From Xenorhabdus thuongxuanensis (lineage in GTDB: Bacteria; Pseudomonadota; Gammaproteobacteria; Enterobacterales; Enterobacteriaceae): 38,318 nucleotides of DNA. The position numbers and the translations under genes were made by a program. Shown piece after piece: positions 17,486 through 26,361 of the stretch (position 1 is the stretch's first letter; every line of letters begins with the position of its first letter). The stretch lies in assembly GCF_001908095.1 (NCBI RefSeq), contig NZ_MKGR01000031.1, positions 1-38,318 on the forward strand, read 5' to 3'. A model generated the notes under the pieces. That model made no database searches, was not told where the DNA came from, and was given only the letters and a program-made list of their open reading frames with translations.

Positions 17486-17710
17486 TTATCTGAGGAATCC
17501 CATAGGTAAGTATAAAACTGTGAAGCAGTAGATGTCCTGTTTAGGTTTAGCCAAATATAGCGGCGCTGTCACATTCTTGGCACAGCCCAATAATTATGGC
17601 AGCCAGCAACAGCATTTAAGGCTAGTAACTGGCTGAAATGAAGAGTATTTTGATTTTAAAATCTTTTATTGCAAAGCACTTAATTTATATCGACACCTTT
17701 CTTCTGGCAT
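17486..17710. other. Non-coding stretch between queA and the toxin-antitoxin operators
   Basis: A more GC-balanced patch (17515-17640) that on the minus strand keeps an open frame of about 35 residues (NVTAPLYLAKPKQDIYCF) ending at a stop near 17496. It has no start site and no recognised family. It may be a scar of a lost mobile gene. No terminator for queA was found here. Confidence 0.3.
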
Positions 17711-18784
17711 TCACTCTTCTAATACTCGTTCTTTTGCTGCTATTTTATTGCGATTAATAAACATGGCATCACCATAACTAAAAAAGCGATATTTTTCTGC
17801 TACCGCTTCCTTGTAAGCATTCATGGTATTCTTATAACCGGCAAACGCAGAAACCAGCATGATAAGTGTGGATTCAGGCAGATGGAAATTGGTGATCAGT
17901 GCATCTACAACCTGATATTCAAATCCAGGATAGATAAAGATTTGGGTATCATCGAAAAATGGTGCGAGCATCCCACCCTGACAAGCTCTCGCGGCACTTT
18001 CCAGTGAACGAACTGATGTTGTTCCTACAGCAATAACCCTGTTGCCACGCGCCTTACATGCCAGTACTGCATCCACGACATCCTGTGGCACTTCCGCATA
18101 TTCAGCATGCATCACATGATCTTCGATGGTTTCTACTCGTACAGGCTGAAAAGTACCAGCACCAACGTGCAGGGTGACAAAGGCCATTTCAATGCCTTTT
18201 TCACGCAAGGCAGCTAACAGAGGTTCATCAAAGTGCAATCCGGCAGTCGGTGCTGCCACTGCGCCTGGGCGTTCATTATAGACTGTCTGATATAGCTCAC
18301 GATCCGCAGCTTCATCAGGACGAGCGATATAAGGCGGCAAAGGCATATGACCAATCTGTTCCAAAATAGTCAATACATCACGCTCATCATCAAAACGGAT
18401 TTCGAATAAAGTATCATGACGCGCCAGCATCGTTGCCTTAATGTCCTGAGTCTCGCCAAGGATCAGTTCCGTGCCTTCTTTCGGAGCCTTGGAAGCACGA
18501 ACGTGAGCAAGCACTCGCTTATCATCCAACATCCTTTCGACTAAAACTTCCAACTTTCCCCCCGTCGCCTTACGGCCAAACAGGCGCGCAGGGATAACGC
18601 GGGTATTATTAAAAACCAGCAGATCACCAGCTTCCAGCTTATCCAGCACATCAGTAAAAACACCGTGCGTCAGTTTGCCTGTTTCACCATCAAGGGAAAG
18701 CAAACGGCAAGCACTTCTCTGTGGCTGGGGATAGTGAGCAATCAGCTCTTCTGGCAGTTCAAATGTAAAATCAGCGACACGCAT
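17711..18784 (-). CDS. queA: S-adenosylmethionine:tRNA ribosyltransferase-isomerase
   Basis: A 357-residue enzyme that converts preQ1 in tRNA to epoxyqueuosine using the ribosyl part of S-adenosylmethionine. It matches E. coli QueA throughout: [60 protein letters not shown] and [23 protein letters not shown] 18784 is chosen to match the family N-terminus; an in-frame ATG at 18802 adds six residues. Neither has a good ribosome binding site. A promoter with 17-bp spacing lies just upstream. It is separated from tgt by an inserted segment. Confidence 0.95.
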   Translation of the reverse strand: MRVADFTFELPEELIAHYPQPQRSACRLLSLDGETGKLTHGVFTDVLDKLEAGDLLVFNNTRVIPARLFGRKATGGKLEVLVERMLDDKRVLAHVRASKAPKEGTELILGETQDIKATMLARHDTLFEIRFDDERDVLTILEQIGHMPLPPYIARPDEAADRELYQTVYNERPGAVAAPTAGLHFDEPLLAALREKGIEMAFVTLHVGAGTFQPVRVETIEDHVMHAEYAEVPQDVVDAVLACKARGNRVIAVGTTSVRSLESAARACQGGMLAPFFDDTQIFIYPGFEYQVVDALITNFHLPESTLIMLVSAFAGYKNTMNAYKEAVAEKYRFFSYGDAMFINRNKIAAKERVLEE

Positions 18785-18817
18785 TTTATCTGTATCATTC
18801 AAAAAAACAGGCGGACT

Positions 18818-18846
18818 AGTCTAGTGCTGCAAGCGCAAGGGTGCAA
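18818..18846 (-). promoter_or_regulatory. Promoter of queA
   Basis: On the minus strand TTGCAC (18841-18846) and TAGACT (18818-18823) are separated by exactly 17 bases. Transcription would begin near 18811, giving a leader of about 27 bases before the queA ATG. Confidence 0.55.
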
Positions 18847-18869
18847 CAAAGAAGCATCGGGTTTAACTA

Positions 18870-18896
18870 TTTACGGTGTATTCTTTACTGTATACT
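18870..18896 (+). promoter_or_regulatory. Promoter of acpH, very close to the start codon
   Basis: TATACT (18891-18896) is a good -10 box; the best -35 is TTTACG (18870-18875) with 15-base spacing. The ATG at 18903 lies only seven bases after the -10, at the expected transcription start, and no ribosome binding site precedes it. Confidence 0.45.
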
Positions 18897-18902
18897 CTCA
18901 CT

Positions 18903-19490
18903 ATGAATTTTCTCGCACACCTTCATTTAGCTGCATTAGCGGAAAGTTCCTTATTGGGGAATTTGATGGCGGATTTCGTCCGAGGCTCCCCAGAAGGCAC
19001 ATTCAGTTCTGACATTGTAGCGGGTATCCGTATGCACCGTCGGGTAGACAGCCTGACGGACAAGCACCCACTTGTCATGGAAGCACGCAAATTATTTCGC
19101 CCCGAATATCGGCGCGTTGCCCCCATTACCCTTGATATCATCTGGGATCATTTTCTTTCTCGGCATTGGGACAAGTTTGAAAAAAATTACTCCCTGCCCG
19201 AATTTATTAGTCTTGCCCGCAACAATATAGAGCCTCATCTCGCTTCAACTCCTGAAAAATTCCAGGAATTGAACAACTACCTCTGGTCACAAAACTTGTT
19301 CATCCGTTATGCCGATATGTCATGCATCGCCAATGTCTTGCAAAGCATGGCTCGCAGGCGTCCAAAATTATCCGCACTGACAGGATCGTATCAGGATATA
19401 GAAAATCATTACCTTGATTTTGAAGCACTATTTTGCCAGTTCTACCCAGAAATGATGGCACTAGCATCAAACAAGCACCTGCTTGAGTAG
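18903..19490 (+). CDS. acpH: Acyl carrier protein phosphodiesterase
   Basis: A 195-residue cytoplasmic hydrolase that removes the phosphopantetheine arm from acyl carrier protein. It follows E. coli AcpH (193 residues): [58 protein letters not shown] and [19 protein letters not shown]. Histidine/aspartate motifs are those expected for a metal-dependent HD-like active site. ATG 18903 gives the family N-terminus; an upstream ATG at 18876 would lie inside the promoter. It diverges from queA, as in other enterics. Confidence 0.93.
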   Translation: MNFLAHLHLAALAESSLLGNLMADFVRGSPEGTFSSDIVAGIRMHRRVDSLTDKHPLVMEARKLFRPEYRRVAPITLDIIWDHFLSRHWDKFEKNYSLPEFISLARNNIEPHLASTPEKFQELNNYLWSQNLFIRYADMSCIANVLQSMARRRPKLSALTGSYQDIENHYLDFEALFCQFYPEMMALASNKHLLE

Positions 19491-19576
19491 CAATTGTCTT
19501 GAACTTTTCATCACTTGAATTTTTCATAAATAGTTTTATCTTATGTAGTCTAAAAGGAATTAAAAACAGCTTATTG

Positions 19577-19613
19577 ATAGGTAAAATCTATTATAAAGAT
19601 TGGTATTTTATCC
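19577..19613 (+). promoter_or_regulatory. OxyR binding site upstream of peroxiredoxin gene
   Basis: ATAGGTAAAATCTAT (19577-19591) matches the published OxyR half-site pattern ATAGnTnnnAnCTAT at every fixed base. After the expected 7-base gap, 19599-19613 gives a degenerate second half (ATTGGT...). Tetrameric OxyR sites with one strong half are common. The position just upstream of the -35 fits activation. Confidence 0.75.
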
Positions 19614-19627
19614 TTTATTGCTATAAC
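19600..19627 (+). promoter_or_regulatory. Promoter of the peroxiredoxin gene
   Basis: TTGGTA (19600-19605) and TATAAC (19622-19627) are separated by 16 bases. The -35 overlaps the weak second OxyR half-site, as at class I OxyR-activated promoters. Start of transcription would be near 19634, about 56 bases before the ATG. Confidence 0.6.
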
Positions 19628-19689
19628 CTAATTCCTTATGCTGTAACCCGTTTTTATATAACATCTTTTTAAAATCACAGGAGTCAATT

Positions 19690-20292
19690 ATGGTTTTAGT
19701 AACCCGCCAAGCCCCTGACTTTACGGCTGCCGCAGTTCTCGGTAACGGTGAAATTGTTAATAACTTCAATCTGAAAAAACACCTGAATGGCCGTCCTGCT
19801 GTTATTTTCTTCTGGCCAATGGATTTCACTTTCGTCTGCCCTTCTGAGCTGATTGCTTTCGATCATCGCTATGAAGAATTCCAGAAACGTGGTGTTGAAA
19901 TTGTTGGTGTATCCTTCGATTCTGAATTCGTTCACAACGCATGGCGTAAAACCCCAATCAGCGAAGGCGGTATCGGCGAAGTCAAATATCCAATGGTTGC
20001 TGACATTAAACGTGACATCATGAAAGCTTACGGCATTGAGCACCCAGAAGCTGGCGTTGCTCTGCGTGGTTCTTTCTTGATTGACAAAAATGGTGTTGTT
20101 CGTCATCAAGTGGTTAACGATCTGCCACTGGGCCGTAACATCGATGAAATGCTGCGTATGGTTGACGCTCTGCAATTCCATGAAGAACACGGCGAAGTTT
20201 GTCCTGCACAATGGGAGAAAGGCCAGGAAGGTATGGGCGCTTCACCTGAAGGCGTAGCAAAATACCTGACCAAAAACGCTGACAAGCTGTAA
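19690..20292 (+). CDS. Typical 2-Cys peroxiredoxin (AhpC/TSA family, Prx1 type)
   Basis: A 200-residue thiol peroxidase that reduces hydrogen peroxide and organic peroxides in the cytoplasm. The peroxidatic cysteine is C50 in DFTFVCPSEL, and the resolving cysteine is C171 in EVCPAQW, so it works as a head-to-tail dimer and decamer. It is longer than E. coli AhpC (187) and closer to the TsaA/Prx1 branch; the symbol tsaA is often used for such genes. ATG 19690 follows AGGAG at six bases. There is no ahpF beside it, so the reductant is probably thioredoxin or a distant AhpF. A near-perfect OxyR site lies upstream and a strong terminator follows. Confidence 0.93.
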   Translation: MVLVTRQAPDFTAAAVLGNGEIVNNFNLKKHLNGRPAVIFFWPMDFTFVCPSELIAFDHRYEEFQKRGVEIVGVSFDSEFVHNAWRKTPISEGGIGEVKYPMVADIKRDIMKAYGIEHPEAGVALRGSFLIDKNGVVRHQVVNDLPLGRNIDEMLRMVDALQFHEEHGEVCPAQWEKGQEGMGASPEGVAKYLTKNADKL

Positions 20293-20347
20293 TCCCGTTA
20301 GGATTCAACCAGTCCATAACATATAACATAATGTTATGAAACATTCC

Positions 20348-20376
20348 AAACCAGCCGCTCAATCGGCTGGTTTTTT
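20348..20376 (+). terminator. Intrinsic terminator of the peroxiredoxin gene
   Basis: AAACCAGCCG (20348-20357) pairs with CGGCTGGTTT (20364-20373) around a 6-base loop, and six T residues follow from 20371. Confidence 0.9.
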
Positions 20377-20489
20377 ACTTTCAAAAATCCTGAGCTTTAG
20401 ATAAGGTAAATTACTCATTCGCAACAAAAACACTCAAATCAATTAACAGTTGATTAGTAACAATTTGCCAATCCTCAGGAGAACAACAC

Positions 20490-22250
20490 ATGTTCAAAGC
20501 ATGGAAAATACCACTTATCGCTGTATCCCTACTTATTTCTACCCCACTTTATTCTGCCACTGAGCCAGCTGTTGAAGCTAAACAGGGCATGGTTGTCAGT
20601 TCACAACGTCTTGCTTCACAAGCTGGCATAGATATTCTCAAAATGGGTGGGAATGCCATTGATGCCGCTGTTGCTGTTGGATATGCCCAGGCAGTTGTTA
20701 ATCCCTGCTGCGGCAATATTGGCGGTGGTGGCTTTATGACTATCCATCTTGCTAATGGAAAAGATACTTTCATTAATTTCCGTGAAACAGCCCCTGCCGC
20801 TGCTGACGCTGATATGTATCTGGATAAAGATGGAAAAGTTATCAAAGGTGCCAGCCTGTATGGTTATAACGCGATTGCTGTACCAGGCACAGTCATGGGA
20901 TTTGAAGAGGCATTGAAAAAGTACGGCACATTAACTCGCGAACAAGTCATGGCTCCGGCCATCAAACTGGCGCGCGAAGGCTATCTACTGACCCGTGGCG
21001 ATACCGATATTCTGGACACCACAGTGAAGCGTTTCGCTCAAGATCCAGAAGCTGCCCGTATTTTCCTGCGCAAGGATGGCTCGCCATTCGAACCAGGGGA
21101 CAGGCTTATCCAAACCGATTTAGCCAACACGCTGGAAATGATTGCCAAACATGGGCCTGATGCTTTTTATCACGGCAAAATTCCCCAATTAGTTGAACAA
21201 GCATCAAAAAAATCAGGCGGAATTATTACCGCAGCGGATTTTGCCAATTACCGCATCACAGAAACAACTCCCATCACCTGTAGTTACCGAGGCTACAAGT
21301 TTATCTCTTCTCCACCTCCCAGCTCTGGCGGAGTTACGTTATGCGAGATATTAAACATCATTGAAGGCTACGATCTTAAGTCCATGGGATACAACTCTGC
21401 TGCCTATATTCACACATTGACAGAAGCCATGCGCCACGCCTATATGGATAGAAATACCTATCTGGGTGATCCCGCATTTATCAATAACCCGCTTGATCGA
21501 CTGTTGAGTAAAAGCTACTCTGAATCGATCAGAAAAGAGATTCAACCTAATAAAGCCACTCCATCGGTGAATATCCAACCAGGCATTGGCTCCCATGAAA
21601 AACCAGAAACCACCCACTATTCCGTGGTAGATAAAGAAGGAAACGCAGTATCAACAACTTACACTATCAATGGACGCTTTGGTGCTGTTGTAATTGCGCC
21701 AGGAACAGGCTTTTTCCTTAACGATGAAATGGACGACTTCACAACTAAAGTTGGTGAGAAAAACCTGTACGGGCTAGTGCAAGGTGCAACCAACTCAATA
21801 GCTCCTGGTAAGCGCCCACTATCATCAATGAGCCCAACACTCGTGACCAAAGATAATAAAATCTTCTTGGTCTTAGGTTCTCCTGGAGGTTCACGCATTA
21901 TCTCCATCACGCTACAAGCTGCCCTGAATATCATCGAATTCAACATGCCACCACAAGAAGCAGTCAATGGCTCACGGATCCATCATCAATGGCTACCTGA
22001 CGAAGTCTATTATGAACAACGTGGTTTATCGAAAGACACTCTAAACTTACTGGAAAAAATGGGCTACAAAATGGTGAAACAGACACCTTGGGGAGCAGCA
22101 GAATTAATCATGATTGGATTGCCGGGTGCCGCTGGTGTGACTCCACAATCATCAGGCAATGATTCAGCCGTATCAGGTATTGTCCGTGAAGGCTACATTT
22201 ACGGCGCCAACGATGCACGGCGACCTGCCGGTGCCGCTATTGGTTATTAA
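20490..22250 (+). CDS. ggt: Gamma-glutamyltranspeptidase
   Basis: A 586-residue periplasmic enzyme that hydrolyses or transfers the gamma-glutamyl group of glutathione. A signal peptide with basic MFKAWK and a hydrophobic core ends near YSA (residue 23). The proenzyme cuts itself before T375 in ETTHYSVVD, and that threonine is the nucleophile of the small subunit. Substrate-site motifs are visible: NFRET (about 96-100), GRFGAV, RPLSSMSPTL and GSPGGSRI. ATG 20490 has AGGAGA eight bases upstream. Length matches E. coli Ggt (580). It is converged upon by brnQ with a shared terminator, and may supply cysteinylglycine and glutamate to peptide and glutamate uptake genes elsewhere in this window. 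Confidence 0.95.
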   Translation: MFKAWKIPLIAVSLLISTPLYSATEPAVEAKQGMVVSSQRLASQAGIDILKMGGNAIDAAVAVGYAQAVVNPCCGNIGGGGFMTIHLANGKDTFINFRETAPAAADADMYLDKDGKVIKGASLYGYNAIAVPGTVMGFEEALKKYGTLTREQVMAPAIKLAREGYLLTRGDTDILDTTVKRFAQDPEAARIFLRKDGSPFEPGDRLIQTDLANTLEMIAKHGPDAFYHGKIPQLVEQASKKSGGIITAADFANYRITETTPITCSYRGYKFISSPPPSSGGVTLCEILNIIEGYDLKSMGYNSAAYIHTLTEAMRHAYMDRNTYLGDPAFINNPLDRLLSKSYSESIRKEIQPNKATPSVNIQPGIGSHEKPETTHYSVVDKEGNAVSTTYTINGRFGAVVIAPGTGFFLNDEMDDFTTKVGEKNLYGLVQGATNSIAPGKRPLSSMSPTLVTKDNKIFLVLGSPGGSRIISITLQAALNIIEFNMPPQEAVNGSRIHHQWLPDEVYYEQRGLSKDTLNLLEKMGYKMVKQTPWGAAELIMIGLPGAAGVTPQSSGNDSAVSGIVREGYIYGANDARRPAGAAIGY

Positions 22251-22263
22251 TCAGAATAAATCA

Positions 22264-22301
22264 ACAAAAAAGGGTGAGCTGTTTTCAGCGGCTCACCCTT
22301 T
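22264..22301. terminator. Bidirectional terminator between ggt and brnQ
   Basis: AAGGGTGAGC (22270-22279) pairs with GCTCACCCTT (22291-22300). The minus-strand tail is a run of six or more U, ideal for brnQ; the plus-strand tail TTTAT is weaker for ggt. The genes converge here. Confidence 0.8.
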
Positions 22302-22352
22302 ATCATCTAATAACGCCATTTACATCATGTGCATCATGAACAAACTTTATTC

Positions 22353-23693
22353 CTACTTTTCTTCAGGCTGCACTTCATACTTTGGGAGTTTTACACCTCC
22401 TACGATGCGATCATAAATAGCGCACACAACAATCGTCAGCACAGTGGGTAATAACCAAGCCAAACCTTGATCCGCTAATGGCAAATGATTCGCCCATCCA
22501 GGTAGTAAATGGGATAAATACTCAGAAGCTTTTATTGCATCCAAAATTCCAAACAGCAAGCTGATAGACATGGCAGGAGCCAAAATGCGGGTGAAATTAT
22601 TCCACCAACGAATGGTAAAGCTCAGTAATATCAACGCGATACAGGGTGGATAAATTGCTGTCAATACTGGAATTGAGAACTTAATCAAGTGGCTTAAGCC
22701 CATGTTAGAAACCAGCATGGAGAATGTACCTAAAATCAGTACCAGAGCACGATAAGACAATGGTAAATAACGGCTGAAAAATTCAGAGCAAGCACAAGTC
22801 AAACCGACAGCAGTCACCATACAGGCAACGAAAATTAGTAGCGCGAGGAAGAAACTGCCGTAGTTACCAAAAATATTTTGGACATAGGCGTGCAAAATCA
22901 CAGCACCATTCTCTGCTGTAGGCACTAACGTGCCACTACCTTCCCCAAGTTTGAATAAAGAGAGGTACACCAACGTCAAGCCAAGACCAGCAATCAAACC
23001 AGCCCACATGGCATAGCGCGTCAACAAAGAAGAAGCTTCGACCCCTCTGGAACGGGCTGCATTGACAATAACAATACCGAATACCATTGCGGCCAGTGTA
23101 TCCATTGTCAAATAGCCATTGACAAAGCCATTTGAAAACGGAATTTCCCGATAAGTTTCAATAGCAGGAACAGGGCCACCTGCCGGCCACAACACAGCCG
23201 CAATTCCCAAAATGGCCAACGCCACGATTTTGATTGGAGCCAATATATGACCAACGTTATCCAGTAGTTTGCCCGGATACAATGAAATCAGCACCACAAG
23301 TGCAAAATAGATCACACTATAAATAAATAGAGGAAGATCACCTGTTCCGGTAAGTGGTGCAATACCCACTTCAAAAGAAACCGTTGCGGTTCTGGGTGTT
23401 GCAAACAGGGGGCCGACAGCTAAATAGCAGACCGTTGCCAGAATCAGACCCGCAGTTTTTCCAATCGGTGTACTGAGTGCTTCAATGCCCCCACCCACTT
23501 TTGCCAAAGCAATGACGGTAATGACAGGCAAGCCAACAGCGGTTAGCAAAAAACCGGCTGCTGAGATCCAAACGTTCTCTCCTGCCTGCAAGCCAACCAT
23601 AGGCGGAAAAATAATATTTCCCGCACCAACAAACAAGGCAAAGGTCATAAAGCCTAATGCCCAAATATCCTTAGATGATAAACGGTATGCCAT
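22353..23693 (-). CDS. brnQ: Branched-chain amino acid transporter BrnQ (LIVCS family)
   Basis: A 446-residue inner-membrane cation symporter for leucine, isoleucine and valine with 12 helices. It tracks E. coli BrnQ (439): [72 protein letters not shown] and [18 protein letters not shown] 23693 gives the family N-terminus; the frame stays open 39 codons further but that part has no family likeness. No strong ribosome binding site precedes the ATG. It lies downstream of phoR as in E. coli but after the phoBR terminator, so it has its own promoter. Confidence 0.95.
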   Translation of the reverse strand: MAYRLSSKDIWALGFMTFALFVGAGNIIFPPMVGLQAGENVWISAAGFLLTAVGLPVITVIALAKVGGGIEALSTPIGKTAGLILATVCYLAVGPLFATPRTATVSFEVGIAPLTGTGDLPLFIYSVIYFALVVLISLYPGKLLDNVGHILAPIKIVALAILGIAAVLWPAGGPVPAIETYREIPFSNGFVNGYLTMDTLAAMVFGIVIVNAARSRGVEASSLLTRYAMWAGLIAGLGLTLVYLSLFKLGEGSGTLVPTAENGAVILHAYVQNIFGNYGSFFLALLIFVACMVTAVGLTCACSEFFSRYLPLSYRALVLILGTFSMLVSNMGLSHLIKFSIPVLTAIYPPCIALILLSFTIRWWNNFTRILAPAMSISLLFGILDAIKASEYLSHLLPGWANHLPLADQGLAWLLPTVLTIVVCAIYDRIVGGVKLPKYEVQPEEK

Positions 23694-23920
23694 AATGATT
23701 GTTAATGTATTTTTGCCAAAAGAAATGCATCTGCGACAGTAACTATCGCTAGCACTTGAATTTTCACTGGCGAGACCGAATTCTGATTTAACAGTCAGTG
23801 AGTAACACAATATTCACTGATAATCGCAAGATACAGAATGATAGTAGTAATAACAGCTAGAATCGCCAATAACTGTCCCCAAGTAAAACTTTTATAGCGC
23901 TAAAAGGCAAGCGTAAAACC
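23694..23920 (-). other. brnQ leader and promoter region
   Basis: A 227-base leader. The best promoter on the minus strand is TTGCGA (23824-23829) with TGTTAC (23802-23807), 16-base spacing, giving a leader of about 100 bases. A near-palindrome around TAGCGC (23889-23906) may form a hairpin. No T-box or other riboswitch was recognised. Promoter confidence is low. Confidence 0.3.
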
Positions 23921-23952
23921 AAAAACCAGAACAATATCCTGAACTGGTTTTT
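23921..23952 (-). terminator. Intrinsic terminator of phoB-phoR
   Basis: AAAAACCAG (23921-23929) pairs with CTGGTTTTT (23944-23952) around a 14-base loop. On the minus strand the stem ends in five U residues, about 97 bases beyond phoR. Confidence 0.65.
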
Positions 23953-24049
23953 AAAATCAGTTATTATTGTTATCTATCATTGAATACACACTATATGATT
24001 TGTGTGTTTTTTTGCTCATGCGCATTTTTTGTTCATGGCGGTTAATAAA

Positions 24050-25360
24050 TCATTTTGTCATAAAACTGTTTTTGGCAGAGGCAATAAGCCGAGGCGCCAA
24101 TAAAAAGCTAAAAACTGAGCCATTTCCTAAAGTACTGGCAATATCAAGATGAGTATTGCAGTGATGCAATGCATGTTTCACTATCGCCAAACCTAATCCA
24201 TTTCCCCCAGTTTGACGTGAACGGGCCTGATCGACGCGATAAAAACGTTCTGTCAGACGTGGTAAATGCTCCACACTAATCCCACCACCATTATCTTTCA
24301 CTTTGAACAGTGCACCTTGGGAAACATGTCGCCAACTCACCTCAATCCTTGTGCCTGAAGGGGTATGTCTGATGGCATTATAAACAAGGTTGGACATTGC
24401 ACTGCGCAGTTGTTCTTCATTACCAAACACATTCAGTGTTTCATCGATATCAAACACAATATCATACTGCTCATTTCCCAAGGTCAACGCTTCCCGTTGC
24501 AATATTTTCAACATGCTGGGAACATCCACGACTTCATTCATGTCCACTTGTGGCCCTCCTTCAATTTTGGAAAGATGCATCAGTTGCTGCACCAGGCCAT
24601 CCATTCTTCGTATTTGTTCCTGCATCGTACCGATAACCTTCTGGTTCACCTTATTGCTGAACGTCTGATCCTCCATCATTTCCAGATAACCTTGCAGTAC
24701 AGTGAGAGGAGTTTTGAGTTCATGACTCACATTGGCAAAAAAATCCCGTCTGGTATTTTCCAACAATCGTTTTTGGGTGATGTCGCGCGCGATCATCAAT
24801 AATTGTTTCTCAGAATAAGGCATAATGCGGAACTCCATCATATTGCCATTATTCAATTCGATGGACAGAGGGTGGGAAAAATCATTCGCTGTGATATAAC
24901 GGCTGAAATCAGGATAGCGAAGCAGGTTGAAAATATGCTGACCATTATCCTCAGGCCAGCGGAACCCTAGTAAATGTTGTGCCAGACGATTACACCAAAA
25001 AATATTACCTTCCGTAGTCATTATCACTATGGCATCCGGCAAAGATTCAGCTCCATTACGAAAGCGTTTGATGAGTAATGCGAGTTCACGACGCCGTTTG
25101 CGATTGCGTTGCTGCATCTGGTAAATACCATAAAAGATAGGTTCCCAGCCGCCACGACCGACAGGCGGTAACATATTGCGATCCAACCATAACCAATCAG
25201 ATAATTTCAGCAAATTATAGCCATGCCATACCAGAGCCAAAAACAGTGCGATAACCAGCAGCCATGCCAAGTGACCGATAAAGAGAGACAAAATGACAGC
25301 GGGCAAGCAAAAAAGCACAAGCCCCCATACCAACTTTTTCCAAGATAAACGCTCAAGCAC
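24050..25360 (-). CDS. phoR: Phosphate regulon sensor histidine kinase PhoR
   Basis: A 436-residue inner-membrane kinase that phosphorylates PhoB under phosphate starvation. Two helices (about 12-30 and 32-50) lack a real periplasmic loop, as is usual for PhoR. A charged linker (RNRKRRREL) and a PAS domain (about 95-195; [20 protein letters not shown]) follow. H213 in [20 protein letters not shown] is the phosphoacceptor, and the ATPase has an N box ([20 protein letters not shown]) and G boxes ([17 protein letters not shown]). The C-terminus is slightly longer than in E. coli (431). It lies 19 bases after phoB and shares its Pho-box promoter. Confidence 0.96.
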   Translation of the reverse strand: MLERLSWKKLVWGLVLFCLPAVILSLFIGHLAWLLVIALFLALVWHGYNLLKLSDWLWLDRNMLPPVGRGGWEPIFYGIYQMQQRNRKRRRELALLIKRFRNGAESLPDAIVIMTTEGNIFWCNRLAQHLLGFRWPEDNGQHIFNLLRYPDFSRYITANDFSHPLSIELNNGNMMEFRIMPYSEKQLLMIARDITQKRLLENTRRDFFANVSHELKTPLTVLQGYLEMMEDQTFSNKVNQKVIGTMQEQIRRMDGLVQQLMHLSKIEGGPQVDMNEVVDVPSMLKILQREALTLGNEQYDIVFDIDETLNVFGNEEQLRSAMSNLVYNAIRHTPSGTRIEVSWRHVSQGALFKVKDNGGGISVEHLPRLTERFYRVDQARSRQTGGNGLGLAIVKHALHHCNTHLDIASTLGNGSVFSFLLAPRLIASAKNSFMTK

Positions 25361-25379
25361 GTGACTTTACCCCAAACAG

Positions 25380-26069
25380 TCAATAGCGGGTAGAAAAGCG
25401 ATAACCTGTACCACGCACTGTTTGTACCATCTTAGCGTGATCCCCTATCTCCAACGCCTTACGCAAGCGTCGGATATGTACATCAACCGTACGATCTTCC
25501 ACATAAACATTTGTTCCCCACACATAGTTCAGTAACTGTTCACGACTATAAACACGCTCAGAATGAGTCATAAAAAAGTGGAGAAGCTTGAATTCAGTTG
25601 GCCCCATTTCCAAATCTTGTCCCTGACTGGATACGCGGTGGGATGACGGGTCCAGAATCAATCCATCCATATCAATAATATCTTCCGACTCTATAGGTAA
25701 AATACGTCGCAAAACAGCCTTAACCCTGGCAATCAATTCCTTAGGTGAAAACGGCTTCGTTATATAGTCATCAGCACCGACATCTAAACCACGTACTCGA
25801 TCTTCTTCCTCCACCCGAGCCGTAACCATAATGACGGGGATCGCCTTAACGTTATTATCCCGCTTCATTTGCCGGATAAGTTGTATCCCTGAACCTCCTG
25901 GCAGCATCCAGTCCAATAATACCAAATCAGGATAAGGTTCAGACAAACGTCTTATTGCTGTATCGTAATCTTCGGCTTCAATGGCTTCGTAACCGTTTTG
26001 CTCCAGTACAAAACAAACCATTTCACGAATCGGCACTTCATCTTCAACGACCAAAATGCGTTTAACCAT
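25380..26069 (-). CDS. phoB: Phosphate regulon response regulator PhoB
   Basis: A 229-residue transcription factor, equal in length to E. coli PhoB. The receiver domain has the acidic pocket E9-D10, phosphoacceptor D53 ([13 protein letters not shown]) and K105-region lysine ([12 protein letters not shown]). The C-terminal winged helix (about 130-229; [30 protein letters not shown]) binds Pho boxes. ATG 26069 matches the family start; the upstream ATG at 26090 adds seven residues without support. Autoregulation is indicated by a clear Pho box upstream. sbcD diverges from it, as in E. coli. Confidence 0.97.
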   Translation of the reverse strand: MVKRILVVEDEVPIREMVCFVLEQNGYEAIEAEDYDTAIRRLSEPYPDLVLLDWMLPGGSGIQLIRQMKRDNNVKAIPVIMVTARVEEEDRVRGLDVGADDYITKPFSPKELIARVKAVLRRILPIESEDIIDMDGLILDPSSHRVSSQGQDLEMGPTEFKLLHFFMTHSERVYSREQLLNYVWGTNVYVEDRTVDVHIRRLRKALEIGDHAKMVQTVRGTGYRFSTRY

Positions 26070-26116
26070 GATCAATCCCGTTAATATCATTAAGGTTAGT
26101 GATTTTCACTGCAAAT

Positions 26117-26150
26117 ATTATGAGTCAATTTTATGACACTTTTATGAAAC
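26117..26150 (-). promoter_or_regulatory. Pho box and promoter of phoB-phoR
   Basis: On the minus strand GTTTCAT (26144-26150), four A, then GTGTCAT (26133-26139) form a two-repeat Pho box with the standard 11-base period, close to CTGTCAT repeats. Another AAAA and a TTGACTC-like repeat follow. The -10 CATAAT (26117-26122) begins ten bases after the box, the usual spacing when the box replaces the -35. Confidence 0.8.
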
Positions 26151-26269
26151 CCCGTATTTCTCAATTAACAAGATACAAACTGGTTCCCAAAGAAAATCCT
26201 GTATCTTTGTCATATTTCATTAAAGATGCAAACCAGCTCGAAAATTCAGTAAAGGATACCAAATTACAC

Positions 26270-26297
26270 AGGACATCCCTCACTCTGCCATTATAAT
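26270..26297 (+). promoter_or_regulatory. Promoter of sbcD-sbcC
   Basis: TATAAT (26292-26297) is a perfect -10; AGGACA (26270-26275), 16 bases before it, shares GACA with the -35 consensus. Transcription would start near 26304, leaving a leader of about 58 bases. Confidence 0.5.
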
Positions 26298-26361
26298 TAG
26301 CACCTGTAACAGACGAGAAGTAGTGGGCTGGAAAAACAACCAGGGCAACGGCGGGAAAATC

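Noticed and set aside
19696-20211. 171-codon frame antisense to the peroxiredoxin gene
   Set aside because: It mirrors a highly conserved gene and shows no family features; it is a shadow frame.
23694-23810. N-terminal extension or leader peptide of brnQ (39 codons)
   Set aside because: No family similarity, no ribosome binding site and no run of branched-chain codons; treated as chance open frame.
26323-26361. Longer sbcD start at ATG 26323
   Set aside because: The family begins MRIIHTSDWHLG, which corresponds to ATG 26362.
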